Shown: positions 8,067-16,178, counted from the first letter of the stretch. The stretch is DNA of 20,788 nucleotides from Deltaproteobacteria bacterium (GCA_005879255.1 VBKY01000158.1:1-20788); one strand, 5' to 3'. Notes: generated by a model not told the origin, from the sequence alone. Translations and numbers: made by a program.

Positions 8067-8196
8067 TTTCCCGAAGCCGCAATTGTCTTGCCCGGTAGTT
8101 TTGATATATAGCAGGCGAAGGCTGGACTCGAGTCGAGAGTTTCATGTCTGGCGTTAAGCTGCATGACGCGCTGAAGGCAGTAAGAGGGCATAATTT

Positions 8197-9891
8197 ATGT
8201 TTGCTCTGATGATGCGAAACCCAGCCCAGTGGCTGTTCCTGTTGACCACCGCAACTTTGGCCTATTTGGTATTGCCGCCGTTTTTTTTCATCCTGCACAC
8301 CAGCCTGGTTACCGATCGCGGCTTACAAGCCGGCAGCTTTACGATCCAACACTTCGTCAACATCATCGACTCCCTCGGCGACGTCAAGACACTGCTCAGC
8401 AACTCGTTGATATTTTCGCTCGGTAGCGCTGCTGTCGCGCTGAGCTATGGCACGGCGCTGGCTTGGCTTGCGGAGCGCAGCGATGCGCCGTTTCGCAACC
8501 TTGCTTACGTTTCGGCCTACGTCTCATTTGCGATACCAGGGATTATCAAGGTCGTCGGCTGGATCATGCTGCTCGGACCCAAAGCGGGGATGTTGAATGC
8601 TTTAGGCGTAGCGTTAACCGGCCAAGCATTGTTCAACATTTTTTCTCTAGGCGGTATGGTGCTGGTGGAAAGCTTTCTCTGGATACCAATCGTTTTCTTG
8701 CTGATGTCCACGCCCTTCCGCGCCATGGACCCATCTCTGGAAGAGGCCGCGACCACGGCGGGCAGCAGCAGTTGGCAGGTTTTCCGTCGTGTTACGTTTC
8801 CCCTCGCCGTGCCGAGCGTTTTGGCAGTGTTGATTCTGACCATCATTCGTTCTTTGGAAGCTTTCGAGATTCCCGCCCTAATCGGCATTCCCGCCGGCGT
8901 CGAAGTGCTGACGACTAAGATTTACTTGCAGATCAAAGGCGGCCTCATTCCCAAGTACGGCGAAGCCAGCGCTTACTCGATAATTCTCATCGTGCTGGTC
9001 GCCGTCGGGCTCATTCCTTATTACCGGATCACGAGCAAGACCTATAAATTTACTACGATTAGCGGCAAGAATTTTCGCCCGCACCGTATCGCGCTTGGCA
9101 AGTGGCGCTGGCTTGGCGGTGGTCTGATGCTGGTTTTGCCGCTGCTCCAATTTTTACCGATTGTGGCGATCGCCTGGTCGTCGTTTCTCCCCTTCGCCCA
9201 AGTGCCGTCCCGCAAAGCGCTGGAGCTATTGACGTTCAACAACTACATAGCGGCATTTAATGACAGTAGTGTCATTCGCTCCGTGACGAATAGTCTGACC
9301 GTCAGCATATCGTCGGCGACCGCAGCTGTTGCGATCACATTCTTTGCCGCATGGCTGATCGTCCGCGCATCGATTAAAGCGCGCTGGATTTTGGATCAAA
9401 TGGCCATGCTGCCGCTGGTCTTTCCGGGCATCGTCATGGGGATCGCGATTTTGAAAATGTATCTCCTATTGCCCGTTCCCGTTTACGGTACGATCTGGAT
9501 ACTGGTCCTCGCATTTATCGCGCGCTATCTGCCCTATGGGATTCGCTTTAGTCATTCCGCGCTCCTGAGCTTGCATAAAGAGCTTGAAGAAGGCGCCATG
9601 GCGAGCGGTGCCAGTTGGTTTCAAATGGTTCGCCACGTTGTCGTCCCGCTGATCATGCCTGCATTGCTCGCCGGTTGGATTTATATTTTTCTCATCACCT
9701 TCAAAGAACTGTCGATCGCGCTATTGCTCTACTCGCCCGGCTCGCAGGTGGTGGCGGTAACCATCTGGGAATTGTGGGAAAACGGTCATGTCGGCGAGCT
9801 TGCGGCCTTCAGCCTCATCATCACCGTCGGCACAGTGCTCGTCGGCTCACTGTTCCTCAACATAGCGCAGCGCTACGGACTACAGGACTAA
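8197..9891 (+). CDS. ABC transporter permease, two fused membrane domains (Fe3+/thiamine/spermidine-type)
   Basis: A 564-residue inner-membrane protein with two BPD_transp_1 permease domains in one chain, the arrangement of FbpB, FutB and ThiP. The first transmembrane helix is at about 11-33. Domain 1 has the ATPase-contacting EAA loop at 182-202 (EEAATTAGSSSWQVFRRVTF), domain 2 at 464-485 (EEGAMASGASWFQMVRHVVV). A hydrophilic linker at about 277-303 separates the halves; hydrophobic helices fill both. The ATG at 8197 is preceded by a modest AAGAGG. Such permeases need a periplasmic binding protein and an ATPase, and neither is adjacent; the only binding protein in the window is of a different family 8.7 kb away. 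The ligand (iron, a small organic acid, other) cannot be told. Confidence 0.92.
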   Translation: MFALMMRNPAQWLFLLTTATLAYLVLPPFFFILHTSLVTDRGLQAGSFTIQHFVNIIDSLGDVKTLLSNSLIFSLGSAAVALSYGTALAWLAERSDAPFRNLAYVSAYVSFAIPGIIKVVGWIMLLGPKAGMLNALGVALTGQALFNIFSLGGMVLVESFLWIPIVFLLMSTPFRAMDPSLEEAATTAGSSSWQVFRRVTFPLAVPSVLAVLILTIIRSLEAFEIPALIGIPAGVEVLTTKIYLQIKGGLIPKYGEASAYSIILIVLVAVGLIPYYRITSKTYKFTTISGKNFRPHRIALGKWRWLGGGLMLVLPLLQFLPIVAIAWSSFLPFAQVPSRKALELLTFNNYIAAFNDSSVIRSVTNSLTVSISSATAAVAITFFAAWLIVRASIKARWILDQMAMLPLVFPGIVMGIAILKMYLLLPVPVYGTIWILVLAFIARYLPYGIRFSHSALLSLHKELEEGAMASGASWFQMVRHVVVPLIMPALLAGWIYIFLITFKELSIALLLYSPGSQVVAVTIWELWENGHVGELAAFSLIITVGTVLVGSLFLNIAQRYGLQD

Positions 9892-9911
9892 TTGCACAAG
9901 CATGCTCCGGT

Positions 9912-9976
9912 TGAGCTTTGAACCTTTGAACCTTGAACGACTCGCTTCGTTCAAATGGTCAAAGGTTCAAGGTTCA
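9912..9976. repeat. Long imperfect hairpin between permease and amidohydrolase genes
   Basis: The arm 9912-9940 pairs with 9947-9976 around a 6-nt loop (CTCGCT). Next to the loop TTGAACGA/TCGTTCAA is perfect (8 bp), a 12-bp block TTGAACCTTTGA pairs perfectly further out, and the outer end pairs with two G-T wobbles; a small asymmetry of one base lies in between. The sequence is built from repeated TTGAACC words. It begins 20 nt after the permease stop and ends 20 nt before the amidohydrolase ribosome binding site, so it could separate expression of the two genes or protect mRNA ends. Confidence 0.7.
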
Positions 9977-9996
9977 GTGATTGCCAATTAGATTTT

Positions 9997-10011
9997 GGAG
10001 GTTCTATCGTG
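9997..10011 (+). promoter_or_regulatory. Ribosome binding site fixing a GTG start
   Basis: GGAGG (9997-10001) lies 7 nt before GTG at 10009-10011. The frame is also open from an ATG at 9955, but that ATG lies inside the hairpin and has no Shine-Dalgarno sequence, and the GTG places the family's D-x-D-x-H motif at residues 7-11, as usual. Confidence 0.8.
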
Positions 10012-11013
10012 GAATTTACAATCATCGACGCCGACGCCCATCATTTGGACGGGCCGGCGTACAAAACTTACTTGCCCGAGCGTTTCCGCGTGCGCAGTGG
10101 TCCCTATTTTCCATCGTTCGGTTGGGATATTTTTCTCAACGGCACCACGGGCCGCAAACCGGCCAACCCTGAGGAATACTGTAAAGACCTCGACGTCGAA
10201 AAAATCGGCGACGCGGTTGCATACCCGAGCAACGCCTTAGCGATCGGCCTCGTGCGCGAATTCGATCTCGCCGCCGAACTGGCTAAGGCGTACAACAACT
10301 GGGCCTGTGATTTCTGCAAGAGTAGTGGGAATCGGATCAAGTACGCCGCGGTGATCGCGCCCCAAGTCGTACCGGAAGCCGTAAAGGAAGTTCGCCGCGC
10401 CGTCAGCGAAAAAAGCGCCGTCGGCGTGATGATGCCGACCTATGTGCAATCGGGCTTGGACTTGGGACAGTCCCAGTTCGATCCAATCTACGCCGAAGCG
10501 CAGGAGCTCGGCGTGCCGGTCGGCTTTCACGCCACAGCCCAGGTTGCCGTCGGCAACACTCGCTTTCATAAATATCTCGGCGTCCATATGACTTCCCATC
10601 CCTTTGAACAAATGCTGTCAATCGTGTCGGTTATTTCCAACGGCGTGCTCGATCGCTTTCCGAAATTGAAAGTCGGATTTCTCGAAGCCGGTGTTGGCTT
10701 TCTGCCTTACTGGATGGAGCGCTTCGATGAAAAATATCTGCTGCGCAAATCCGAGATGGAGCCGCTTGAGATGCTGCCGAGCGAATACATCAAGAATCAT
10801 CGTTGCTACTTCACCTGCGAAGGCGAGGAGTCAGCGCTGCCGCTGGTCATCGAACAGTTCGGCGACGAATGTATGATGTACGCTTCGGATTATCCGCACT
10901 GGGACATGGAATGGCCGCACAGCGTAAGTCAAGTCGTCCGCCGCAAGGATATTTCGGATAAGACTAAGCAGAAAATTCTTGCCGACAACGCAAAGATATT
11001 TTATCGTTTTTAG
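10009..11013 (+). CDS. Amidohydrolase-2 family metal-dependent hydrolase or decarboxylase
   Basis: A 334-residue TIM-barrel protein of the Amidohydro_2 family (PF04909), which includes ACMS decarboxylase, 5-carboxyvanillate decarboxylase-like enzymes and related hydrolases in aromatic breakdown. Visible signatures are the N-terminal IIDADAHH (metal ligand His11, with His12 beside it), His174 in VPVGFHA, FLEAGVGFLPYWMERFDEKY (224-243), and the C-terminal SDYPHWD with Asp294. It has no signal peptide and is cytoplasmic. It follows the permease by 117 nt, with a long hairpin in between, and precedes the enoyl-CoA hydratase by 99 nt. In this context a role in processing a ring-cleavage or carboxylated product is plausible. 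Which of hydrolysis or decarboxylation it does cannot be read from the sequence. Confidence 0.88.
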   Translation: MEFTIIDADAHHLDGPAYKTYLPERFRVRSGPYFPSFGWDIFLNGTTGRKPANPEEYCKDLDVEKIGDAVAYPSNALAIGLVREFDLAAELAKAYNNWACDFCKSSGNRIKYAAVIAPQVVPEAVKEVRRAVSEKSAVGVMMPTYVQSGLDLGQSQFDPIYAEAQELGVPVGFHATAQVAVGNTRFHKYLGVHMTSHPFEQMLSIVSVISNGVLDRFPKLKVGFLEAGVGFLPYWMERFDEKYLLRKSEMEPLEMLPSEYIKNHRCYFTCEGEESALPLVIEQFGDECMMYASDYPHWDMEWPHSVSQVVRRKDISDKTKQKILADNAKIFYRF

Positions 11014-11073
11014 TCGCGTTGCTAAACGTGAGAGTCTTGCATCGTGATCGTGTCTCGTGAACGCGGTCCGACA

Positions 11074-11093
11074 TTGAACCTTGAATTTTGAAC
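11074..11093. repeat. Single copy of the TTGAACCTTGAA motif
   Basis: TTGAACCTTGAATTTTGAAC in the spacer between amidohydrolase and enoyl-CoA hydratase shares TTGAACCTTGAA with the hairpin arm at 9912-9976. No complementary second arm is present here, so it looks like half of the same repeat type. Confidence 0.45.
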
Positions 11094-11112
11094 ATCTGAA
11101 CAAGGAGTTAAA

Positions 11113-11925
11113 ATGCCCGACACTAAACTCATTAACGCTAACATTGACGAAAACGCAGGCATTGCCTGGTTGACGTTGAGCCGGCCCGAAAAGAAAAACG
11201 CGCTCAGCATCGCTCTGCTCGCCGAACTTTCGAGCACGCTCCGAACACTCGCCGAGAACGACAAGATTCGTTGCATCGTCACTAGCGGCGCCGGTGACTC
11301 ATATTCTTCCGGCCGCGATCTGTACGACATGAGAGGGCAAGATAATCGCCGCCGCACCCGCGGCTTTGGCGGCGTCGCGGAGATCGTCGATATCATGCGC
11401 AAACTACCGCAAGTTACAGTCGCCAAAGTGCGCGGCTGGTGCCTCGGTGGCGGTCTCGCGCTTATCAATGGCCACGACCTGGTGGTTAGCGCAGATACGG
11501 CGAAATTCGGTATGCCCGAAGTGATCCGAGGCAGCTACGGTGCTACAGCTACGCCGTCGCTATTTCATGGCGGCATCCCGGTCAAGAAAGCTTTTTACAT
11601 CTCGCTCACCGGAAGAAACTTAACCGGCGTCGAAGCGGAACGCATCGGCCTTGTCTCCCAAGTCGTGCCGGACAAAGAGCTCGACAGTTACGTCGACACG
11701 CTGGCAAAAGAACTCGCCAGTCGCAACGGCGCGACGCTAGAGAACGCCAAGATCGCCGCCTACATGCAAAAAGATTTGCCCTTCGACATGGCGCTCAAGG
11801 CCGACGACCTCGTCCAACACCGCCTCCGCTACTACACCAATCCACTCAGCGACGTTGAAGGATATCTGCACTCGCAAAAAGGAGGCGCATCGGTGAAATA
11901 CGTGAAGCCTGAAGATAGGAAATAG
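11113..11925 (+). CDS. Enoyl-CoA hydratase/isomerase (crotonase) family protein
   Basis: A 270-residue crotonase-fold protein, the usual length. These enzymes hydrate or isomerise enoyl-CoA esters in beta-oxidation and CoA-linked aromatic degradation. The oxyanion-hole segments are visible: SSGRDL (65-70) and VRGWCLGGGLAL (106-117). Glu136 in FGMPEV matches the first catalytic Glu of rat crotonase (Glu144). The second catalytic Glu (Glu164 in rat) aligns with Tyr162 in KAFYISLTG, so simple hydration may not be its reaction; isomerase, hydrolase or other crotonase activities are open. AAGGAG (11102-11107) precedes the ATG by 5 nt. It is the last gene of the plus-strand run and converges on the CoA transferases, which would supply CoA esters. 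Confidence 0.9.
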   Translation: MPDTKLINANIDENAGIAWLTLSRPEKKNALSIALLAELSSTLRTLAENDKIRCIVTSGAGDSYSSGRDLYDMRGQDNRRRTRGFGGVAEIVDIMRKLPQVTVAKVRGWCLGGGLALINGHDLVVSADTAKFGMPEVIRGSYGATATPSLFHGGIPVKKAFYISLTGRNLTGVEAERIGLVSQVVPDKELDSYVDTLAKELASRNGATLENAKIAAYMQKDLPFDMALKADDLVQHRLRYYTNPLSDVEGYLHSQKGGASVKYVKPEDRK

Positions 11926-11945
11926 ATCCAACCGCTAGTCCGGTA

Positions 11946-12089
11946 ATGGACGCTACCTCGCCGAACCCAAACAAATCATGTCAACACCTGTGCATATTTG
12001 CGTACATGCCTAAGCACCCACCCGACATCGATGTTGAGCACCTAATGTTCGCGATGCACCGAAAAGGATACTTAAGGCGCGTTAAGTGA
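11946..12089 (+). other. Possible small ORF or remnant, 47 codons
   Basis: In the 201-nt spacer between convergent genes, an ATG at 11946 opens 47 codons ending TGA at 12087-12089, with a second in-frame ATG at 12006. The latter half reads as plausible protein (MPKHPPDIDVEHLMFAMHRK). There is no ribosome binding site and I recognise no family. A short dyad ACTTAA-GGCGCG-TTAAGT (12070-12087) covers its end. It may be chance or the tail of a decayed gene. No convincing terminator is seen in this spacer. Confidence 0.15.
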
Positions 12090-12126
12090 GCGATGCTTTG
12101 TTTCGTATCGATGGCATTGGAGGGAC

Positions 12127-13293
12127 TCAGCGCAGCACATTCCGATCTACGAGGTCGCTAATCTCGCCGCTGGACATGCCGAGAATACCGCTGAGCACGG
12201 ACTCATTGTCTTCTCCCGCAACATGGGTGACGCCGCGCGGCGTAAAGCCGTTCTGAGTCAGGCGAACGGATGGTCCGGCTCGGGCGATCCAGCCGATCTG
12301 TGGATGATAAACTTCCCGGGCAAAGCCGCGCTCACGCAGATGCGGGTCGCGATATAGATCTTCGGCGGTTTGCACGACCGCGGCGGCGATGCCTTCGCGC
12401 TGCAACATCACCATCACCTGATGTGGCGTGTACTTCGCAGTCCATTTCTCGATCCAGTAGTCGAGCTCTTGACGATACTGGATCCGCGTGGCCGGCTCGG
12501 AGAATCTATGATCCGTCAGCCATTCCCGGTGACCGGCGACCTCGCAGAAACGGATCCATTCTTCTTGCGACTGGACGGCGATGACACACCAGCGGTCATC
12601 GCCTTTGCATCGATAGCAACCATGTGGGGCCGCGACAGCACTGAAGTTGCCTTGGGGCTGGGGCTCGCGTCCGGTGAGTAAGTATTCCAAATGGGCCGGT
12701 CCGATCATGGAAGCAGCCGTCTCCGCCTGGGAAATGTCAATGTATTGTCCCTTACCGGTGCGCGCGCGATAGTGCAGCGCCGCTAATATCGCCACCGCGC
12801 CATAGGAGGGCGCGACGTAATCAGGGAATGCCGTCTGGCAGCCGGCGCCGGGCCTTTCGACCTCCGGGTCGCGCCAGAGATAAGCCATACCGGAATAGGA
12901 CATGAGAATCGGTCCGAAGCTCACATAGTCGCGCCGCGGGCCGGTCTGGCCAAATGCCTGCAGGCTGGCCATGATGATGTCCGGGCGAATCTCTTTCATC
13001 CGCGGATAATCGAGTCCCCAGCTCGCCATCACTCGCGCGCTAAAATTTTCCACCACGACATCGGACTTGGCGATAAGCTTTTTTGCCAACGCCACGCCAT
13101 CGGGATGCTTCATGTCGATGGCAATCCGTTGCCGATCGCGATTGCTTTCGAGATCCGTCGCAATTTGAAATTTTTGCCCGCGTTGCGGGCTGCGTGCGGC
13201 GCGGCTGGCTTCGATCGAAATGACTTCCGCGCCGTGTTCGGCAAGCAAGCCGGCCAGCGCCGGCCCGACGATGCCGGTCGGAAAACTGATCAC
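12127..13293 (-). CDS. CaiB/BaiF class III CoA transferase, second of a tandem pair, N-terminus in doubt
   Basis: A 388-residue protein from the GTG at 13293, family CoA_transf_3 (PF02515): such enzymes move CoA between carboxylic acids through an aspartyl-CoA intermediate. Evidence: VGPALAGLLAEHGAEVISIE, DVVVENFSARVMASWGLDY, FGQTGP, Asp158 in AFPDYVAPSYGAVAILAALH as the likely catalytic Asp, and TGKGQYIDIS. The GTG overlaps the upstream TGA (GTGA, 4 nt), with AAGGG 4 nt before it. However, the codons immediately before this GTG in the same frame read PFEGIR, completing the family's usual L-x-G-I-R-V first strand; the frame stays open about 150 nt upstream, inside the preceding gene, with no ATG, GTG or TTG. 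So either the protein starts in the middle of its first strand, or it was once fused to its neighbour. Confidence 0.85.
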   Translation of the reverse strand: MISFPTGIVGPALAGLLAEHGAEVISIEASRAARSPQRGQKFQIATDLESNRDRQRIAIDMKHPDGVALAKKLIAKSDVVVENFSARVMASWGLDYPRMKEIRPDIIMASLQAFGQTGPRRDYVSFGPILMSYSGMAYLWRDPEVERPGAGCQTAFPDYVAPSYGAVAILAALHYRARTGKGQYIDISQAETAASMIGPAHLEYLLTGREPQPQGNFSAVAAPHGCYRCKGDDRWCVIAVQSQEEWIRFCEVAGHREWLTDHRFSEPATRIQYRQELDYWIEKWTAKYTPHQVMVMLQREGIAAAVVQTAEDLYRDPHLRERGFAREVYHPQIGWIARAGPSVRLTQNGFTPRGVTHVAGEDNESVLSGILGMSSGEISDLVDRNVLR

Positions 13294-14516
13294 ACGAATC
13301 CCTTCGAAAGGATTGCGGCCCGGCAGCGAGGTAGTGCGGAGGGACGAGCCAATTCGCGGCCGATTTGCTCCTGATCTTGTCCGAGCAGCGGCGCGCCCTT
13401 TTCGACTCGCCGCGGGCTCTCGGATAACTGATAAGGATCGCCGGGAAAATCATGACGGCCAAACCGCGAATGTTCCACTGCGGTCACAAAGTTTCGATGT
13501 TGCGTCTGTTCGTCGTTGAGAAAGGCGCTCGGCGAGTTGATCGGCGCGGCGGCCAGACGGAGAGATTGGAACTCGTCGAAAAACTTCTTGGCTTCGTAAT
13601 TGAGCGTCCGCGCCTCCACCAGCCGGTCGATGGTTTGGCGTAAGGGAAAGCGGTTCTGAACGTTTTCATACTTCGGGTCGAGTAGTTCCGGCGGACGGCC
13701 GAGCCAGTCGATAAAACGTTTCCAGTGATCTGCTTGATTGACGAAGATGCGCGCGTAGCCGTCCCGGCATTGATAGGTTTCGGCCACCGTCGTCGATTGG
13801 CTGTGTCCGGTGCGCTCGGGCACTTCGCCGGTGACACTGTATCGGGTGATAATCCTTAAGAATGGATCTGCGACCAAGACGTCTTGCAGTGACACGTCGA
13901 CATGTTCTCCGCGACCCGAGGTGCGCCGATTGAATAGCGCCACGAGCGTGCCGAAGGCCGCGTGAACGGAACCCAAGTGGTAGGCGACGTCACAGGGTCC
14001 CATGAGCGGCGCGCGGCCGGGGTGGCCACAAAGATTCATCAAGCCGCCCATCGCGAACGCCACAATGTTCGGGGATTTGAAATCGCGGTAAGGCCCGGAT
14101 TGCCCAAATCCGGTAATCGAGATCATCACCAGCGCGGGATTGATGGATTGGAGTGCGTCATAGCCAAGCTCGAGTCGATCGAGATGGCCGGCAGGTTTGT
14201 CTTCAATCAGCACATCGGCATGACGCACCAACGCACGAAAGGATTCCCGGTCCTGATCATTTTCCAAATTGAGAACGACGCCGCGCTTATTCGTGTGGTA
14301 CGCGGCGAAAGATAAACTTTGCTCGGGATCGAAATGGCCTCCCTTGAACGGCCCCTCGCGGCGCATGGGATCGCCGGCGGGTGGTTCGATGAGAATCACT
14401 TCTGCGCCGAGATTGGCAAGAAGCAGACCGCAGTACCCTCCCATGCGGCCGGTAAGGTCCAGGACGCGCACGCCGCTTAACGCTCCGGTCGAGACATTCG
14501 CTTCAGTCGCCATCAT
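13290..14516 (-). CDS. CaiB/BaiF class III CoA transferase, first of a tandem pair
   Basis: A 408-residue CoA_transf_3 protein. The start LSGVRVLDLTGRMGGYCGLL (13-32), GAEVILIEPP, NKRGVVLNL, ADVLIEDKPAGHLDRLELGY, FGQSGPYRD, Asp176 in GPCDVAYH (likely catalytic) and GRGEHVDVSL are all in family order. The conserved C-terminal block GAPLLGQDQEQIGRELA is present, after which the reading RPSALPRCRAAILSKGFV looks unlike the family and runs into the neighbour's N-terminal coding. Two ATGs stand in a row (14516 and 14513); GGAG lies 4 nt before the first and 7 nt before the second, so 14513 may be the true start. It probably acts with the following CoA transferase, as a heteromer or as halves of one protein, on a carboxylic acid that is not identified. 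Confidence 0.88.
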   Translation of the reverse strand: MMATEANVSTGALSGVRVLDLTGRMGGYCGLLLANLGAEVILIEPPAGDPMRREGPFKGGHFDPEQSLSFAAYHTNKRGVVLNLENDQDRESFRALVRHADVLIEDKPAGHLDRLELGYDALQSINPALVMISITGFGQSGPYRDFKSPNIVAFAMGGLMNLCGHPGRAPLMGPCDVAYHLGSVHAAFGTLVALFNRRTSGRGEHVDVSLQDVLVADPFLRIITRYSVTGEVPERTGHSQSTTVAETYQCRDGYARIFVNQADHWKRFIDWLGRPPELLDPKYENVQNRFPLRQTIDRLVEARTLNYEAKKFFDEFQSLRLAAAPINSPSAFLNDEQTQHRNFVTAVEHSRFGRHDFPGDPYQLSESPRRVEKGAPLLGQDQEQIGRELARPSALPRCRAAILSKGFV

Positions 14517-14663
14517 CGGACTCCATGGTTGAATTTAACTGAGGGGCACGCGCCCAAAGTATATTTGCAGATGCCTAGTGGAGACAAGAGACTCGAAGTC
14601 GAGGGATCCTATGAGAACCCCGAAACGTCTGGCCTGGCCGGCAAATGCAGGGCTCTGAAAATG

Positions 14664-16178
14664 CTATGACTTTTCGCCAGCAACCGGCGCGCCGTTGGTA
14701 TCGTAGACTTCTACTGTACCGTGTTTTTCCAGCACGGCTTTGATTTTAGTCGCATCCCCGACCGCGACCAGCTGCAAGGTATCGGGATTTAGATACTTGC
14801 GCGCCACGCGCTGCACCTCCTCAGCCGTGACCGCCATGATCCGGGCGGCATAGGTATCCCAATAGTCGGCCGGTAGCCCATACTGTTTTCTGGTAATCGC
14901 GAAGTTGAGTACCCGGGTCGGTTGTTCCAGGGACAGGGCGAAGCTCGCGGCGATCGACCGCTTGCGTTCTTCCAGTTCCTGCGGCGGAACTTTCTCTTCT
15001 CTGATGCGGCGAATCTCATTGAAAAATTCTGCGAGCGCGCCTTCGGTCACCTCGGTGCGCATGTTGCCGCCGGCGCGCCATGGGCCGGGATAGCGCAGCG
15101 CGCTGAAATCGCTATAAACGCCGTAAGTGTAACCTTTCTCTTCTCTCAAATTCAGAAACAACCGTGACGAAGCGCCGCCGCCGATGACGTCGTTCATGAC
15201 GACCATAGGCAGGTAATCCGGACTTCGCCGATCGATCGCGATGTTACCGAGCGCTACGGTCGTTTGCACCGAGTTGGGCCGGTTTACCAGAATAACTTTG
15301 CGGGCCGTGGCTGCCACGGGATTGCGCGGCCATACTTGCTTGATCTCGCTCTTCTGCCAGCCTGCCAATTGCTTTTCCAATTTCACGAGCAATTCTTTCG
15401 CGCGTACATCGCCGGCAATCCCCAGGATCGCGTTCTGCGGCGCGTACCGTTCGCGATGCCATTTGATCAGCGCCGCTTGGCTCAACGCATCGAGCGATTC
15501 GCGCGTCGCCGACACGTTCGCCGCTGGATGCTCGCCATAAACCGCACGATTAAATCGCTCGTTCAAGAGAAAATTCGCCGCCGAACGTTGCTCGCGTAGC
15601 TGCACCCGTTGGCGCTGTCTGAGTTTTTCCAGTTCGTCGGCGGGAAAGCTCGGGTGAAGCAACACGTCGACCGCCACAGCGAACCAGCTGTCGAAATTGT
15701 CGCTCAGTCCCGACGCGCTGAGCACGACGTCGGATGAGCCGAAGGACGATCCAGCGCTCAACGCCGCGCCGAGGCGATCGATTTCTTCGGCAATCTGGAC
15801 ACTGGTCCGTGATTTCGTTCCTTCACGCAGCATTTGCGCCGTGGCGTTAGCCAGACCGGCCCTATCCGCCGGCTCGAAAAGTGCACCGGCGCCACCGATG
15901 TGCAGTTGGACGTTAATGTACGGCGCCCGGTGATCTTCCAGGATCAGCACGGTCAAACCGTTCTTGAGCTTGGCTTCGACCGGTTTGGGAAGTTTTATTC
16001 GGAGTATCTCCTGCGATGCCGGCGCCTTGTTTTTGCGTTCGACTTTGCTCAGTGACGGACTTGCGCCTTCCTGGCTGTGTAGCGAAACGGGCGTCGTGAA
16101 GAGCAAGGTGGCGCTCAGAGCAACCGGCGCGATCATGCGAGGGATGCGCGCATCAAATATTTGGTTATGAATAGTCAT
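14664..16178 (-). CDS. M16 (insulinase-like) peptidase homologue, non-catalytic type, exported
   Basis: A 504-residue protein with a Sec signal peptide (hydrophobic stretch about 15-32, likely cut near LHS-QEG at 35-36) and the two-lobe M16B fold. At the place of the zinc motif HxxEH it reads GLANATAQML (Asn111, Ala114, Gln115), so the metal site is lost. The C-terminal lobe keeps EEKGYTYGVYSDF and GNMRTEVTEGALAEF, typical of the substrate-binding part. It starts with ATG at 16178 overlapping the upstream stop (ATGA), so it is translationally coupled to the catalytic partner. The frame is open to 16319, but that extension only shadows the upstream gene. In bacteria such pairs form heterodimers in the periplasm; a role in peptide turnover is inference. 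Confidence 0.9.
   Translation of the reverse strand: MTIHNQIFDARIPRMIAPVALSATLLFTTPVSLHSQEGASPSLSKVERKNKAPASQEILRIKLPKPVEAKLKNGLTVLILEDHRAPYINVQLHIGGAGALFEPADRAGLANATAQMLREGTKSRTSVQIAEEIDRLGAALSAGSSFGSSDVVLSASGLSDNFDSWFAVAVDVLLHPSFPADELEKLRQRQRVQLREQRSAANFLLNERFNRAVYGEHPAANVSATRESLDALSQAALIKWHRERYAPQNAILGIAGDVRAKELLVKLEKQLAGWQKSEIKQVWPRNPVAATARKVILVNRPNSVQTTVALGNIAIDRRSPDYLPMVVMNDVIGGGASSRLFLNLREEKGYTYGVYSDFSALRYPGPWRAGGNMRTEVTEGALAEFFNEIRRIREEKVPPQELEERKRSIAASFALSLEQPTRVLNFAITRKQYGLPADYWDTYAARIMAVTAEEVQRVARKYLNPDTLQLVAVGDATKIKAVLEKHGTVEVYDTNGAPVAGEKS

Noticed and set aside
8145..8220. 22-codon ORF overlapping the permease start, possible leader peptide
   Set aside because: No ribosome binding site and no feature such as regulatory codon runs.
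9955..10008. ATG start for the amidohydrolase at 9955
   Set aside because: The ATG lies inside the hairpin arm and has no ribosome binding site; GTG 10009 with GGAGG at 7 nt fits better.
13395..13401. A-AAG-GGC slippery heptamer in the first CoA transferase, possible programmed -1 frameshift
   Set aside because: It has the X-XXY-YYZ pattern, but the conserved CaiB C-terminal block PLLGQDQEQIGRELA is encoded downstream of it in the original frame, so a shift here would destroy that block. No classical heptamer was seen later in the overlap.
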